From assembly GCA_030589895.1 (NCBI GenBank), contig JAUUZQ010000018.1, forward strand, positions 1 to 50,207: a stretch of DNA of 50,207 bases, written 5' to 3'. The stretch's first letter is position 1, and the number at the start of each line of letters is the position of its first letter. Below the pieces are notes generated by a model. That model made no database searches, was not told the origin of the DNA, and worked only from the letters and a program-made list of their open reading frames with translations. This document shows, piece by piece, positions 1 to 9,571 of the stretch. This DNA is from Bacteroidales bacterium (lineage in GTDB: Bacteria > Bacteroidota > Bacteroidia > Bacteroidales > GCA-2748055). The translations under genes were made by a program, and so were the position numbers.

Positions 1-1103
1 AGGAGAAAACAGCCGCAGCCGCAGAAGCAATGGTTAAGTCGGGCCTGATTGAACATGGATGGACATACATAAATATTGATGATTGCTGGGAAGCCGAAGA
101 GCGTACCGCAGATGGCGAATTATTGTGTAACGACAAATTTCCTGATATCAAAGGACTTACAGACCAAATTCACGATATGGGATTAAAGGTTGGGATCTAC
201 TCCTCCCCCGGTCCAAATACCTGTCAGAATTTTCACGGAAGCTGGCAACATGAATTACAGGATGCTCAAACATGGGCAGGATGGGGTATTGATTACCTGA
301 AACATGATTGGTGTGGATATAGCAAGGTTGTGGAAGACAATAGCCTGGAAGCATATAAAAAACCATATTTTGTAATGCGCGATGCACTTGATAAAATTGA
401 CAGGGATATTGTTTATAGCATTTGTCAGTATGGAATGAAGGAAGTTTGGACCTGGGGCGAAGAGGTGGGTGGAAACCTGTGGCGTACTACCGGAGATATT
501 GTTGATACCTGGAGTAGTTTGTATAAAATTGGATTTTCGCAGGATAATAATGCTCAATATGCTAAACCCGGGAAATGGAATGATCCGGATATGCTTATCG
601 TAGGTTATGTGGGTTGGGGTGCAAATTTACATCCAACAAAATTATCTCCCGACGAGCAATATACACACATTAGCTTGTGGTCTCTTCTGTCGTCCCCTCT
701 TCTTATTGGTTGCGATATGGACAGAATGGATGATTTTACATTGAGTTTATTAACCAATGATGAAGTGCTGGCTGTAAACCAGGATGTGTTGGGAAAACAA
801 GCTGTTCCGGTTTTACGGGAAGATGGTATTGAAATTTGGACAAAAGACATGGAAGATGGCTCGCTGGCTGTGGGAATTTTTAATACAGGGTTTGGAGATA
901 TAGAAGATCCTGTAAAACTGTTCTCATGGGATGACTCTGAACCCACCAAAAATGTAACAATAGATTTGTCAGTTTTGGGCCTAAATGGTAGCCATGCTAT
1001 TCGTGACTTATGGAGACAGAAAGAGCTTGGTAACTTTACAGATACTTTTGAGACAGAGGTACCTCATCATGGGGTAGTATTGGTAAAAATATCGTCAAAA
1101 TAG
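1..1103 (+). CDS. Alpha-galactosidase, glycoside hydrolase family 27 (5' end missing)
   Basis: This is the C-terminal part of a GH27 retaining alpha-galactosidase, which removes terminal alpha-galactosyl groups from glycans or galacto-oligosaccharides. The reading frame is open back to base 3 without a start, so the gene begins before the window; the ATG at 30 lies inside the family's conserved N-terminal barrel region and is not the real start. Counting from that ATG, the motif NIDDCW (residues 15-20) is the GH27 signature. DYLKHDWCGY carries the expected nucleophile Asp (D93), and WNDPDML carries the expected acid/base Asp (its second D). The last roughly 80 residues fit the beta-sandwich domain that closes GH27 enzymes. 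The product is probably exported, but the signal peptide would lie outside the window. I am confident of the family; substrate specificity is not visible. Confidence 0.93.
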   Translation, partial: EKTAAAAEAMVKSGLIEHGWTYINIDDCWEAEERTADGELLCNDKFPDIKGLTDQIHDMGLKVGIYSSPGPNTCQNFHGSWQHELQDAQTWAGWGIDYLKHDWCGYSKVVEDNSLEAYKKPYFVMRDALDKIDRDIVYSICQYGMKEVWTWGEEVGGNLWRTTGDIVDTWSSLYKIGFSQDNNAQYAKPGKWNDPDMLIVGYVGWGANLHPTKLSPDEQYTHISLWSLLSSPLLIGCDMDRMDDFTLSLLTNDEVLAVNQDVLGKQAVPVLREDGIEIWTKDMEDGSLAVGIFNTGFGDIEDPVKLFSWDDSEPTKNVTIDLSVLGLNGSHAIRDLWRQKELGNFTDTFETEVPHHGVVLVKISSK

Positions 1104-1162
1104 CAAATCACATATCATAAAATTGCCATTTTTAGAGAGGTAATTTTAAGTTTTTAATAGAT

Positions 1163-1200
1163 AAAATCCTGTAAGATCCATGATCTGCGGGATTTTGTGT
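1163..1200 (+). terminator. Likely terminator after the alpha-galactosidase gene
   Basis: AAAATCC at 1163-1169 pairs with GGATTTT at 1190-1196, and the second arm ends in the T-run. GATC copies inside the loop can extend the fold. The hairpin lies 60 bases after the stop of the galactosidase and before the antiporter gene. The loop is long for an intrinsic terminator, so this is moderate evidence. Confidence 0.5.
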
Positions 1201-1257
1201 TTTAACATATCTTAAACTATTAATTAACTTTTATGTCTTAACTTAAGGTCCTGTGAA

Positions 1258-3198
1258 TTGGACTGGATAAGAATGGATGATTACAAACAAATATTGATTT
1301 ATGTACTAGGATTTATCTGGATCCTGTTTGCTTCAGATTATTTCGCAAAACTTTTTAAAAGAACAAGACTTCCCCTGATTACCGGTTTCCTTGTAACAGG
1401 TATAGTTTGCGGTCCCCATGTATTGAATCTGATAGAGCAGGAAGCCATTAAGAACCTCGGATTTATTAATGATATCGCCCTGGCTTTCATTGCTTTTGCC
1501 GCCGGTGCAGAATTGTACCTAAAGGAGATAAGGAGTCAGGCAAAAAGCATTGTATGGAATTCAATTGGACAGTTGATATTTACATTTGCTATTGGTTCAG
1601 CAGCGGTGTTTCTTTTGGCGAATTATATTCCCTTCATGCAGAACATGTCTCTTTGGCTTAAATTTTCTGTTTCAATATTGGCAGGCACTATTTTTATCGC
1701 CAGTTCTCCTTCCTCAGCAATTGCTGTAATTAGTGAATTAAGAGCCAAGGGTCCATTTTCTCAAACAGCAATGGGGGTTACAGTAATTAAGGATGTCTTG
1801 GTCATTGCCCTATTTGCTATTTGCCTCTCACTTGCTGTGACCATTGTTTCTGGAGCAAGCTTTAATATCCTCACTATTGTAATTCTATTGATAGAACTAC
1901 TTCTTGCATTAGCTTTTGGCTATCTGATGGGTAAATTGATCTCCCTGGTTTTATCTCTGCCAACAGGATTGTATTTAAAAACAATATTGATCCTGACATT
2001 AGGCTATGGAATCTTTATTTTTTCCCACTACGTGCAGGAATTAAGTCTAGCTGGCTCGAACGTTGAAATTCATATAGAACCTTTACTGATATCAATTATT
2101 GCCAGCTTTTTCGTAACGAATTATAGCAAGTATCGGGCTGAGTTTCGAAAAATTCTTGATGACACAGGGCCTGTCGTATATGTCGCTTTTTTTACACTGA
2201 TTGGAGTCATGCTTTCAATTGATATATTGGCCAAAGTCTGGATCATTGCATTGATTTTGTTTTTTGTAAGACTGATAGCAGTAATTATTGGATCCTATAT
2301 TGGAACAGTTCTGGCTGGAGACCCCCCGAATTTTAAGCGCATCAGCTGGATGTCATATGTAACACAAGCTGGCGTGGGATTGGGTCTTGCAACAGAAGTG
2401 GCAGGGGAGTTCAATACATGGGGAGCAGAATTTGCGACCATAATTATCGCCGTAATTGTTTTAAATCAGATCGTAGGACCACCCTTGTTCAAATGGGCAA
2501 TTAATCGGGTGGGGGAAGCACATATCAGGAGTAGTACACCAAAGTTTGATGGTATTAGGGATGCCATTATTTTTGGTTTGGAAGATCAATCACTGGCACT
2601 GGCCCGACAACTGCAAAAGCATGGGTGGAATGCGAAAATAGCAACTTTAAAAAAGAGTAGCGAGGTATCAGATATTCCTGATATTCAGCTGGAGTTTATT
2701 GATGGACTGAACCTGGAGGCACTCAAAGCAATTGAGGCAGTGAAGGCGGAAGCTATTATTCTAATGCTTTCTGACGAGGAGAACATCGGGATATGTGAGT
2801 TGATATATGAAAATATTGGAACAAAAGAGATTGTAGTAAGACTCAGCAACAGGGATTATTTTAACCGCTTTCACGAACTTGGGGCATTAATTGTTGAGCC
2901 ATCTACTGCCATGGTGGGACTTCTCGACCATTTTGTTCGTGCACCTGTTGCCACCTCATTGCTACTGGGCATGGATGAGAAGCAGGACACAGAAGATTTT
3001 GAAGTGCTGGATAAACGCTTACATGGAATTGCAATTCGCGACTTAAGATTGCCTAACGATATCCTTATACTTTCTGTAAAGCGTAAGGGTCATATGATTG
3101 TAACTCATGGCTATACGCGGCTTAGAAAAAAGGATATCATTACTGCCGTTGGCACACACGAAAGCCTGGAAAAATTAAGATTGAAATTTGAAAAATAA
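1258..3198 (+). CDS. CPA2-family cation/proton antiporter with C-terminal RCK domains
   Basis: This is an inner-membrane monovalent cation:proton antiporter of the CPA2 (KefB/Nha-like) group, expected to exchange Na+ or K+ for H+. About the first 415 residues are a dozen hydrophobic segments with the CPA2-like region around GPHVLNLI and the SSPSSAIAV segment. Residues from about 430 form an RCK_N (TrkA-N) Rossmann domain, and the last 80 or so residues look like RCK_C. The usual glycine-rich nucleotide loop is eroded: IIFGLEDQS starts at about residue 438 with G440 and lacks the GxGxxG spacing. The longest frame uses TTG at 1258; ATG at 1273 is an equally good start. The gene ends only 20 bases from the convergent peptidase gene. 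The ion transported cannot be told from sequence. Confidence 0.9.
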   Translation: MDWIRMDDYKQILIYVLGFIWILFASDYFAKLFKRTRLPLITGFLVTGIVCGPHVLNLIEQEAIKNLGFINDIALAFIAFAAGAELYLKEIRSQAKSIVWNSIGQLIFTFAIGSAAVFLLANYIPFMQNMSLWLKFSVSILAGTIFIASSPSSAIAVISELRAKGPFSQTAMGVTVIKDVLVIALFAICLSLAVTIVSGASFNILTIVILLIELLLALAFGYLMGKLISLVLSLPTGLYLKTILILTLGYGIFIFSHYVQELSLAGSNVEIHIEPLLISIIASFFVTNYSKYRAEFRKILDDTGPVVYVAFFTLIGVMLSIDILAKVWIIALILFFVRLIAVIIGSYIGTVLAGDPPNFKRISWMSYVTQAGVGLGLATEVAGEFNTWGAEFATIIIAVIVLNQIVGPPLFKWAINRVGEAHIRSSTPKFDGIRDAIIFGLEDQSLALARQLQKHGWNAKIATLKKSSEVSDIPDIQLEFIDGLNLEALKAIEAVKAEAIILMLSDEENIGICELIYENIGTKEIVVRLSNRDYFNRFHELGALIVEPSTAMVGLLDHFVRAPVATSLLLGMDEKQDTEDFEVLDKRLHGIAIRDLRLPNDILILSVKRKGHMIVTHGYTRLRKKDIITAVGTHESLEKLRLKFEK

Positions 3199-3218
3199 CT
3201 TCAGGTAAATGCAAAGCA

Positions 3219-5843
3219 CTAATATTTGATCACCTTTTCTGTAAATAGCCTGTTGTTTACCTTCAACCTGATGAAATAGACCCCTTTATTCCATTCCGAG
3301 AAATCAATTTCAACTTTATTATTGGACGGTCCTTCCACAGTATATGTAAATATTTTTGAGCCTGATATATTATAAATATCTGCAACTATTGTCTCTGCGT
3401 TTACAAACGCTTCATATTCTATAATAAGTAGATTTGTAACTGGTTGAGGATAAATATTGATTTGATTGTCAACACTTTGCACATTTGTTGCTATAACAGG
3501 CATCATGGTGATATTAAAATAGAAATTTCCTGTAGCTCCCCCGGCACTTCCATCAACCTGAAGCAGATATGATTTGTCACTTGTAAGGTCTACCCTGATT
3601 TTAGGGTTGAAATCGGTCGCGGTGTAATCATCATTGGCCCCGATTAATTGGTAAGAGCCTCCCAATAAATCCTCAACACTATTTGTTTTATACAGCGCAA
3701 TCTGGTTATCCATTCCGAGGGATTCAATTTCATATTTTCCATCTTCATCTGGTATGAAATAGAACCAAACACTATTTTCAATAATATCTTCTCCGGTTCC
3801 ATATTCATCACACCAGGAAAACTGACCTGTACACGAAGTGATCAAAGGAATGGGCTCATTTTCCTCAATTCCCGCACACTTATTGGAGAATAAAGCAGAT
3901 TTACCCGGAAAAAGGCGTGTTGCATTTTTAATGGAGTCATTTTCCTGGTTGATCAATGGCAATGTATATCTTACTTCTTCTGAACATGTTCCATGAGATC
4001 CTGTTAGAGTGAGTGAGATGTCTGCCTGGATTTCCACAGATGTAATTGGTGGAGAGCTCATTTTAATAACTGCCGGATTAACAGTATCATTAATGATATA
4101 AAAATTTGCCTCTGTTAACTCGCTCAATTGCCATAAATAGTCTTGTGCACCACTTGCCATTAGTACAAGGCTATCGAAAGAGCAAAGACAAGAGTCTTTA
4201 CTTGCATATGGTTCAATATCAACAGATAAATCACTGCCCACAGAAACAATCTGAGGAAATGTTCTGCTTATCCTTCCTGCAACGTTTGTTATAGTTAAGG
4301 TCACATCATACGTTCCATTCTCTTCAAATTGAACTATTGGTTCTCTGTAATATGAATTTGTTTCGTTTACATATGAAATAGTATTGGGGGAGAATGACCA
4401 GACCCATGAGGTAGGCGTAAAGGCCGACATTCCTGTCATTTTTACCGCTTCACCTTTGCAGACTTCTTTAAATTCAGGATAGATCTGTGGATCAGGAAGA
4501 TTTCCTGTAGGATAATACCCTTCTTCAAGTTCAGTCCATTGTAAGTTATCCGGATCAAGATAAGCGCTCATGCTATTGGGAGAATTCAGATTGAATGACT
4601 TGCTTAGTTTTCCGTAGTAGTCAACCTCATCACTACCTCCATGTAATTGTCCGATAATTTGATGATGTTCGGCACTGATCAAAGGTGAGCCGGAAGAGCC
4701 GGTACTGGTTTTACCTTCGTCAAAAATAACTTTCCAGTGACTATGTGCTTGAGTTACAGTATTTCCTTGCCATGATATTTGATTGGCATAGGAAATAGGT
4801 GTGGAATTATCAATTGAAATCTTTTTTGGCTTTCCTTCAGGATGATGTATTCCAACTGTATAAGTATTTTGATCTTCAGTGGCATTCCAGGCTGAATAAA
4901 AAGGCTGATAACTTGCCGGAGGAGTATTATCCAATAGCAAGAGTGAAAAATCTGTTTCAGAGCTATGTGTCAGCAGATCTGAGCCTGATAATGTACTACC
5001 GCTCCTTAATTCTCCATCCCCACTCTGGCGTTCAAAATTAAAATACGTAACAACTGATCCTGCTGCTGTCTCATCACTAATACAATGATCTGCAGTAAGA
5101 AAATATGGAGTGCCATCAAATCTGTAATTATTAAGCAGGGCACCTGAACAAAGATATCCGGTATTTCCAACTTTAAAAGTAAACAGACAGACGGCATGCT
5201 TGTCATTTTGCCACTCCTCTCCCTCTGGACTATTGACATTAATATAGCCTTCGAAATCTATTGAAGATTTTTTACTCTTCAATTCTTTATAAGCCTGACC
5301 AATTGATCCCAATTCTATTAATCCTTCAAATTCTTTATCGTAAGGTTCATAATACTCTATAGTGACGTGATTATTGCTTAGGTCGGCAAGCATTAGCTGA
5401 TTTCTTTCATTGTTATTGGAGGATGTGAATGCTCCGTAGACAATGGAATAGTCCTGGTTATACACATATAGACTGGCGCCGGGAGGAAGTAAAAAGTTGT
5501 TAAAATACAGTTGAATTGATTTCGCATTTTCGCTCTCTATACTAAATAGCCAGATCTTTCCATCCTCGTCAGGAAGATCAATTTCAACACCCTTCTCTTT
5601 GATATCAATTAGCACATCTTCAAAAATAGAATAACGATTGGGTGTTTTTGTAAGCTTGTCTTCCAATAAGAGCATTTTAATGTCGAGCTGCCTGCTTACA
5701 AACCCCGGCACATTAATACTACTTTTCAGCAATGAATTTGAGTGGCTGTAAGGAAGCCCTCCCTCTGAGATTTGCGCATAGGAAGCAGATTCAGAAAATA
5801 GTAATATTATTATAGCTATAAATGTAATTTTTAAACGAATCAT
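3219..5843 (-). CDS. Secreted trypsin-fold serine peptidase with PKD-like domain and T9SS type A sorting signal
   Basis: This exported endopeptidase (874 residues) is probably delivered by the type IX secretion system. Residues 1-23 are a signal peptide ending ASYA|Q. Residues about 25-200 are a propeptide-like region. The trypsin-fold domain follows with a complete triad: H253 in LTADHC, D298 in ETDFSLLL, and S384 in GSSGSP. Residues about 460-540 resemble a PKD/Ig-like domain (SAFTPTSWVWSF, YDVTLTITN). After a further beta-rich domain, the last 80 residues are a T9SS type A sorting domain (IYPQPVTN, then KGVYFIRL and a basic C-terminus). TADHC and GSSGSP resemble lysyl-endopeptidase-like bacterial peptidases, but specificity cannot be read safely. 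It is followed downstream by the convergent antiporter, and a dyad at 5909-5931 lies upstream. Confidence 0.93.
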   Translation of the reverse strand: MIRLKITFIAIIILLFSESASYAQISEGGLPYSHSNSLLKSSINVPGFVSRQLDIKMLLLEDKLTKTPNRYSIFEDVLIDIKEKGVEIDLPDEDGKIWLFSIESENAKSIQLYFNNFLLPPGASLYVYNQDYSIVYGAFTSSNNNERNQLMLADLSNNHVTIEYYEPYDKEFEGLIELGSIGQAYKELKSKKSSIDFEGYINVNSPEGEEWQNDKHAVCLFTFKVGNTGYLCSGALLNNYRFDGTPYFLTADHCISDETAAGSVVTYFNFERQSGDGELRSGSTLSGSDLLTHSSETDFSLLLLDNTPPASYQPFYSAWNATEDQNTYTVGIHHPEGKPKKISIDNSTPISYANQISWQGNTVTQAHSHWKVIFDEGKTSTGSSGSPLISAEHHQIIGQLHGGSDEVDYYGKLSKSFNLNSPNSMSAYLDPDNLQWTELEEGYYPTGNLPDPQIYPEFKEVCKGEAVKMTGMSAFTPTSWVWSFSPNTISYVNETNSYYREPIVQFEENGTYDVTLTITNVAGRISRTFPQIVSVGSDLSVDIEPYASKDSCLCSFDSLVLMASGAQDYLWQLSELTEANFYIINDTVNPAVIKMSSPPITSVEIQADISLTLTGSHGTCSEEVRYTLPLINQENDSIKNATRLFPGKSALFSNKCAGIEENEPIPLITSCTGQFSWCDEYGTGEDIIENSVWFYFIPDEDGKYEIESLGMDNQIALYKTNSVEDLLGGSYQLIGANDDYTATDFNPKIRVDLTSDKSYLLQVDGSAGGATGNFYFNITMMPVIATNVQSVDNQINIYPQPVTNLLIIEYEAFVNAETIVADIYNISGSKIFTYTVEGPSNNKVEIDFSEWNKGVYFIRLKVNNRLFTEKVIKY

Positions 5844-5908
5844 TTTTTTCAGTTAAGATCATTTACGAAACACTTAAACCCTCATTTTTACTCTAATACT
5901 TATAGTAT

Positions 5909-5931
5909 AACTCAAATTGGCCAATTGAGTT
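5909..5931. promoter_or_regulatory. Dyad upstream of the peptidase gene
   Basis: AACTCAA at 5909-5915 mirrors TTGAGTT at 5925-5931 around the perfect core TTGGCCAA (5917-5924), with one extra A on the left side. It lies 66-88 bases before the peptidase start and has no adjoining T-run, so an operator is more likely than a terminator. No regulator is evident nearby. Confidence 0.35.
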
Positions 5932-6077
5932 CAATACATGTATATTATTGAGCCTCAAAAGTGCAATAAAATTATTGAAATACAACTTTTTAACAAGTCT
6001 TTCAAAAGGAGGGGTAGGTTGTTTCAAAACATTATAATCTTCTCCAGAGTTGACTTTTTAGAGTCAATATTCCTGGA

Positions 6078-9000
6078 TCAGATCCTTATTCCAACAATAA
6101 GGATATCATCAATTTGCTGATTGTCTCCCCGCCAGGTCACGAGCACTTTTTCTAATTCTGCATGCTGTTCATCCATTGAAAATCCAGATAATGCAGTGAG
6201 CGTTTCTTTAAATTGTTTGCTTGAATATTTCTTACTGCTCTCACCCCCAAACTGGTCTTGAAAACCATCAGAAAAAAGGTAAATCACATCATTTTTTTTC
6301 ATCTGGATAGTTTGAGAAGTGAAGTCCTTTTTCTTTGGATGGAACCCAATGGGCATTCTGTCTGCTTTGTATTCAACGAGCTTTCTGTCTCTTACAAGAT
6401 ATAGTGGGTTGAATGCACCGGAAAACTCAATCTCACTTTTTTTCTTATTGTATTTACAGAGCGTTATATCCATCCCATCGTTTGCACTTGTGTTTTCTCC
6501 AGATTGGGTAAGTGCTGTATTTATCATGTCGCGCAATTGATTTAGGATGTGGTCAACAGGCAGATCACTTCCATCCCCCTTTGTGATTTCATTTAAAAAT
6601 GAATTTCCAAGCATGCTCATAAAAGCTCCGGGTACCCCATGACCGGTGCAGTCAGCAACAGCAAAAATAACATCGTCTTTAGTTTCATTTACCCAGTAAA
6701 AATCTCCACTTACAATATCTCTGGGTTTATAATAAATAAAGAAGCCGGAGAATGTTTTTTCAAAAACCTTAGTTGAAGGAAGAATAGCTTTCTGAATTCT
6801 GCTGGCATAGGTTATGCTGCTGGTGATATCATTTTTTTGTGCAAGGATTTCATCTTTTTGAATTTCAATTTTTCGGGTTTGTTTTCTGATCTCAATGGTA
6901 CGTTCCTCAATCTTATGTTCCAGAATTTGTTTGTCTCTTCGAAGTTTTCTTTCTCTGGCATATACAAGAAGATAGAGCAGACCCAGGACAAGTGGAATGA
7001 GAGAGATATAAAACCAGTTTGCCTGATAAAATGGTTTGCGAATGACAAAAGAAACTGAAATAGGATCACTTATTTCTCCCATGATATTACTGGCCCTTAT
7101 GAGCACTCTGTACTCGCCGGGATCCAGAAGAATATCAAGGCTTGAATTCAGACTCCAACTAGACCAGTGAAGCATTTTTTCTTCAACTTTATATTGATAT
7201 GAAGTGCTTTGGTTCCTTAAAAAGTAAGGTGCTGATACCTGAATCTTCACCATTTTTTCACTGGGGTCAAATGACAGGTCAGATAAGTCAAAATAATCAC
7301 CCGATTCATTGCTTATAGATTCTATAAAGACCTCTAAATTAAAAGCGGAATCTTCCGGGTAATCGACATTGATCTGGTATATTTTTGAATAATCGTCGAT
7401 TAACCAGCACTCTGCCCCCTCTTTTGTATAGAATGATGTAATATTTCTAAAAAGCCCCCAGATTTCCTGTTGCCTTTCATTTCCGGGGTCATTTAAACAG
7501 ACAATTTTCTGATCTGATTTTAACCATTGTTGTCCGGATATTGCAGGGAAAAACAATAGATTGGAAAAGTTTTGCAAATCCGGATTCTTAGCGTGATAGA
7601 TCAGAAATGAATCTACTTCATTGGCGTAGTAATGAATTGTTGATCCGGAAAATAAAAATAAAGTATCATTTATATTTGCCAGGTGCAGCTCTTCAGGATA
7701 AACAGATTCAAATATGTAAGTTTTCATGGAGACAGAATCGGGGTATGTGACTTCTGCTTTGTATACCACGTCAAAACCACTAAGCCAGTATGTTGAATCA
7801 GAGACCCATATAGAAAAAAGAGCATCATCAACAGGAATATTATTTGAAGAGACAATAGGTTTCCCGGCATCAAATTTAAGTCCGGAAACCCTCTCCTCAC
7901 TAAGGATATAATATATTCCGGAATTATTTTTATCTGCTATAAATCTAATATTTCTTAAATCAGAAATTCTTTCAGCTACATGATTATTAATGAGATATAA
8001 TCCTGATGAAGACCCAACAAGCATTCCATTATCAGAAGCCATAAGCTGCTCACAGCGACTATTTAATCCATTAACTTTTTTGAAAACATGTTCAATGGAT
8101 TTCAGTTTACTGACTTTTTTCCGTACGTATTGTGTTTGAGCAGGTATTGTCTTTTCGGAATTTTTTATGACAGGGGTGCCTGCCTCCTCTTTTTTATTCC
8201 GACTAAAAAGCCTGGAGAAAAATCCTTTTTCATCCTCTGACTTAGTTGAAGTTGTACGGTTCTTTCTTCTCCTGGAGACTTTTTCTTCTGTCGTTGCGAT
8301 AGCCCGTTTGAGATAAATCTCAACTTCTTCATAATTCTTAACTTCCGACAAATAGAATAAACCTTCAGTAGTTGATATATATAGTTCTTCCAGATACCAT
8401 ATGGCATTTGTGAGTAATCCTTCAATGCCGGGATAATGACTGTAATCCTTGACTTGTATATTTAAGTCAACCCGACAGCTACCAAAACCATAGGTCAGCC
8501 ATAATCCATTGTTGCGGTCTTTTCCAATGGAATATATTTCGTCATCGGGCAAACCGCTCTCATAATTTAACGTGTATATTACCTTTCCGTTTTTTTTATT
8601 GACCAGGATAACTCCACCGTATAAGCTTGCAAAGACATAGGTGGAATCATTCAATTCCAATCCGTCTATAAGCCCGTTTTCAAGCAGATAATCAGGGTTT
8701 GAAAGTTTAAAATCAGAAAAAGTTTTGCCGTCAAATAACAACAATCTTCCCGTAGAAGTTCCAATAATACACTCTTCATTGTTGTGCGCGAAGGAGAATA
8801 ATATTTCTCCGTCTGCATTCCATGATTTTATCCCTGCTGAAACAAGTGTATCTTTTGAAACAATAAACAAGCCTTTGTTTCTAATTTTAACAAAGGTTTG
8901 TCCTGGGTTGTTTATTATGCCCATGAAAGATCCGTATGCATTACTTGTATGCCTGTAGATCAGTTGATGGTCTGTAATACTGTGACAACTTATACTATAT

Positions 9001-9431
9001 TCTCCGTAGAAAATAACTGTGGTATCGGTAAAAAGAATATTATTTATTCGATGCTCAAGTTCATTTTCAAACGTTAAGGCCTCATAATATTGTAATCCTT
9101 TTTTATCTCGCTCCAGGTAGCCATAATTCTTTTCCGAGACAATATAAACCTTAAGGTTCTCTGGGTTTTGTTTTATTTTATTCGGAATATAGGGGATATT
9201 AACGGCGCGCCATTCAGATCCGTCATATCGCAGCAGTCCTTTCCGGCTTGCAAACAGCATAGCATTGTGGTCATCCTGACAAATGGCCCAGTTTTTTGCT
9301 TCATATCCTTCCTGGGAATCCAGAAAGGTGATAAAGGGGATTCCGTTTTGAGCGTATGTTCCCTGGATAAACAGACTAAACAGAATAGTTGCCAGTATCT
9401 GTCTAAAAAAATAGGCTTTAGTATTGATCAT
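6078..9431 (-). CDS. Propeller / Y_Y_Y / SpoIIE-type PP2C phosphatase sensor
   Basis: This is a single-pass membrane signalling protein (1117 residues) with an outside sensor and an inside serine/threonine phosphatase of the RsbU/SpoIIE group. Residues 1-27 are a signal peptide. Residues about 30-700 are a beta-propeller built of degenerate two-component-regulator repeats (for example GLPDDEIYSIGKDRNNGLWL). Residues about 725-798 are a Y_Y_Y domain, 803-824 a membrane helix, and 826-868 a charged coiled coil. Residues 885-1117 are the PP2C domain with metal Asps at D910 (SGDFYW), D927 (ADCTGHG), D1055 (SDGFQDQ) and D1109 (QQIDDI). A Lys/Arg/Ser/Thr-rich insert at about 386-446 interrupts the propeller. 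It is a clear paralogue of the protein at the right end of the window. The partner anti-sigma or anti-anti-sigma protein is not encoded here. Confidence 0.92.
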   Translation of the reverse strand: MINTKAYFFRQILATILFSLFIQGTYAQNGIPFITFLDSQEGYEAKNWAICQDDHNAMLFASRKGLLRYDGSEWRAVNIPYIPNKIKQNPENLKVYIVSEKNYGYLERDKKGLQYYEALTFENELEHRINNILFTDTTVIFYGEYSISCHSITDHQLIYRHTSNAYGSFMGIINNPGQTFVKIRNKGLFIVSKDTLVSAGIKSWNADGEILFSFAHNNEECIIGTSTGRLLLFDGKTFSDFKLSNPDYLLENGLIDGLELNDSTYVFASLYGGVILVNKKNGKVIYTLNYESGLPDDEIYSIGKDRNNGLWLTYGFGSCRVDLNIQVKDYSHYPGIEGLLTNAIWYLEELYISTTEGLFYLSEVKNYEEVEIYLKRAIATTEEKVSRRRKNRTTSTKSEDEKGFFSRLFSRNKKEEAGTPVIKNSEKTIPAQTQYVRKKVSKLKSIEHVFKKVNGLNSRCEQLMASDNGMLVGSSSGLYLINNHVAERISDLRNIRFIADKNNSGIYYILSEERVSGLKFDAGKPIVSSNNIPVDDALFSIWVSDSTYWLSGFDVVYKAEVTYPDSVSMKTYIFESVYPEELHLANINDTLFLFSGSTIHYYANEVDSFLIYHAKNPDLQNFSNLLFFPAISGQQWLKSDQKIVCLNDPGNERQQEIWGLFRNITSFYTKEGAECWLIDDYSKIYQINVDYPEDSAFNLEVFIESISNESGDYFDLSDLSFDPSEKMVKIQVSAPYFLRNQSTSYQYKVEEKMLHWSSWSLNSSLDILLDPGEYRVLIRASNIMGEISDPISVSFVIRKPFYQANWFYISLIPLVLGLLYLLVYARERKLRRDKQILEHKIEERTIEIRKQTRKIEIQKDEILAQKNDITSSITYASRIQKAILPSTKVFEKTFSGFFIYYKPRDIVSGDFYWVNETKDDVIFAVADCTGHGVPGAFMSMLGNSFLNEITKGDGSDLPVDHILNQLRDMINTALTQSGENTSANDGMDITLCKYNKKKSEIEFSGAFNPLYLVRDRKLVEYKADRMPIGFHPKKKDFTSQTIQMKKNDVIYLFSDGFQDQFGGESSKKYSSKQFKETLTALSGFSMDEQHAELEKVLVTWRGDNQQIDDILIVGIRI

Positions 9432-9571
9432 ATTACGGAATGGCTACAAAAATTGAAATGCATTTCCTAAGTTTTGCAATTTATAGTTTTTTAGTGTCGT
9501 CATCAATGTAAAATGAAATTGTTTTTCCACGAGATTATTATTCATGTATTATATGCCTTATCTTTAAGGTC

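Noticed and set aside
30-1103. ATG at 30 as the true start of the alpha-galactosidase
   Set aside because: The frame is open to the window edge and the residues before the ATG (EKTAAAAEA) fit the conserved helix before the family's NIDDCW block.
6050-6067. TTGACT/AGTCAA hairpin as terminator of the sensor gene
   Set aside because: The stem is only 6 base pairs, AT-rich, and no T tract follows on the minus strand.
5938-6120. 60-residue plus-strand frame between the peptidase and sensor genes
   Set aside because: It overlaps the end of the sensor gene, has no ribosome site and no recognisable composition; probably chance.
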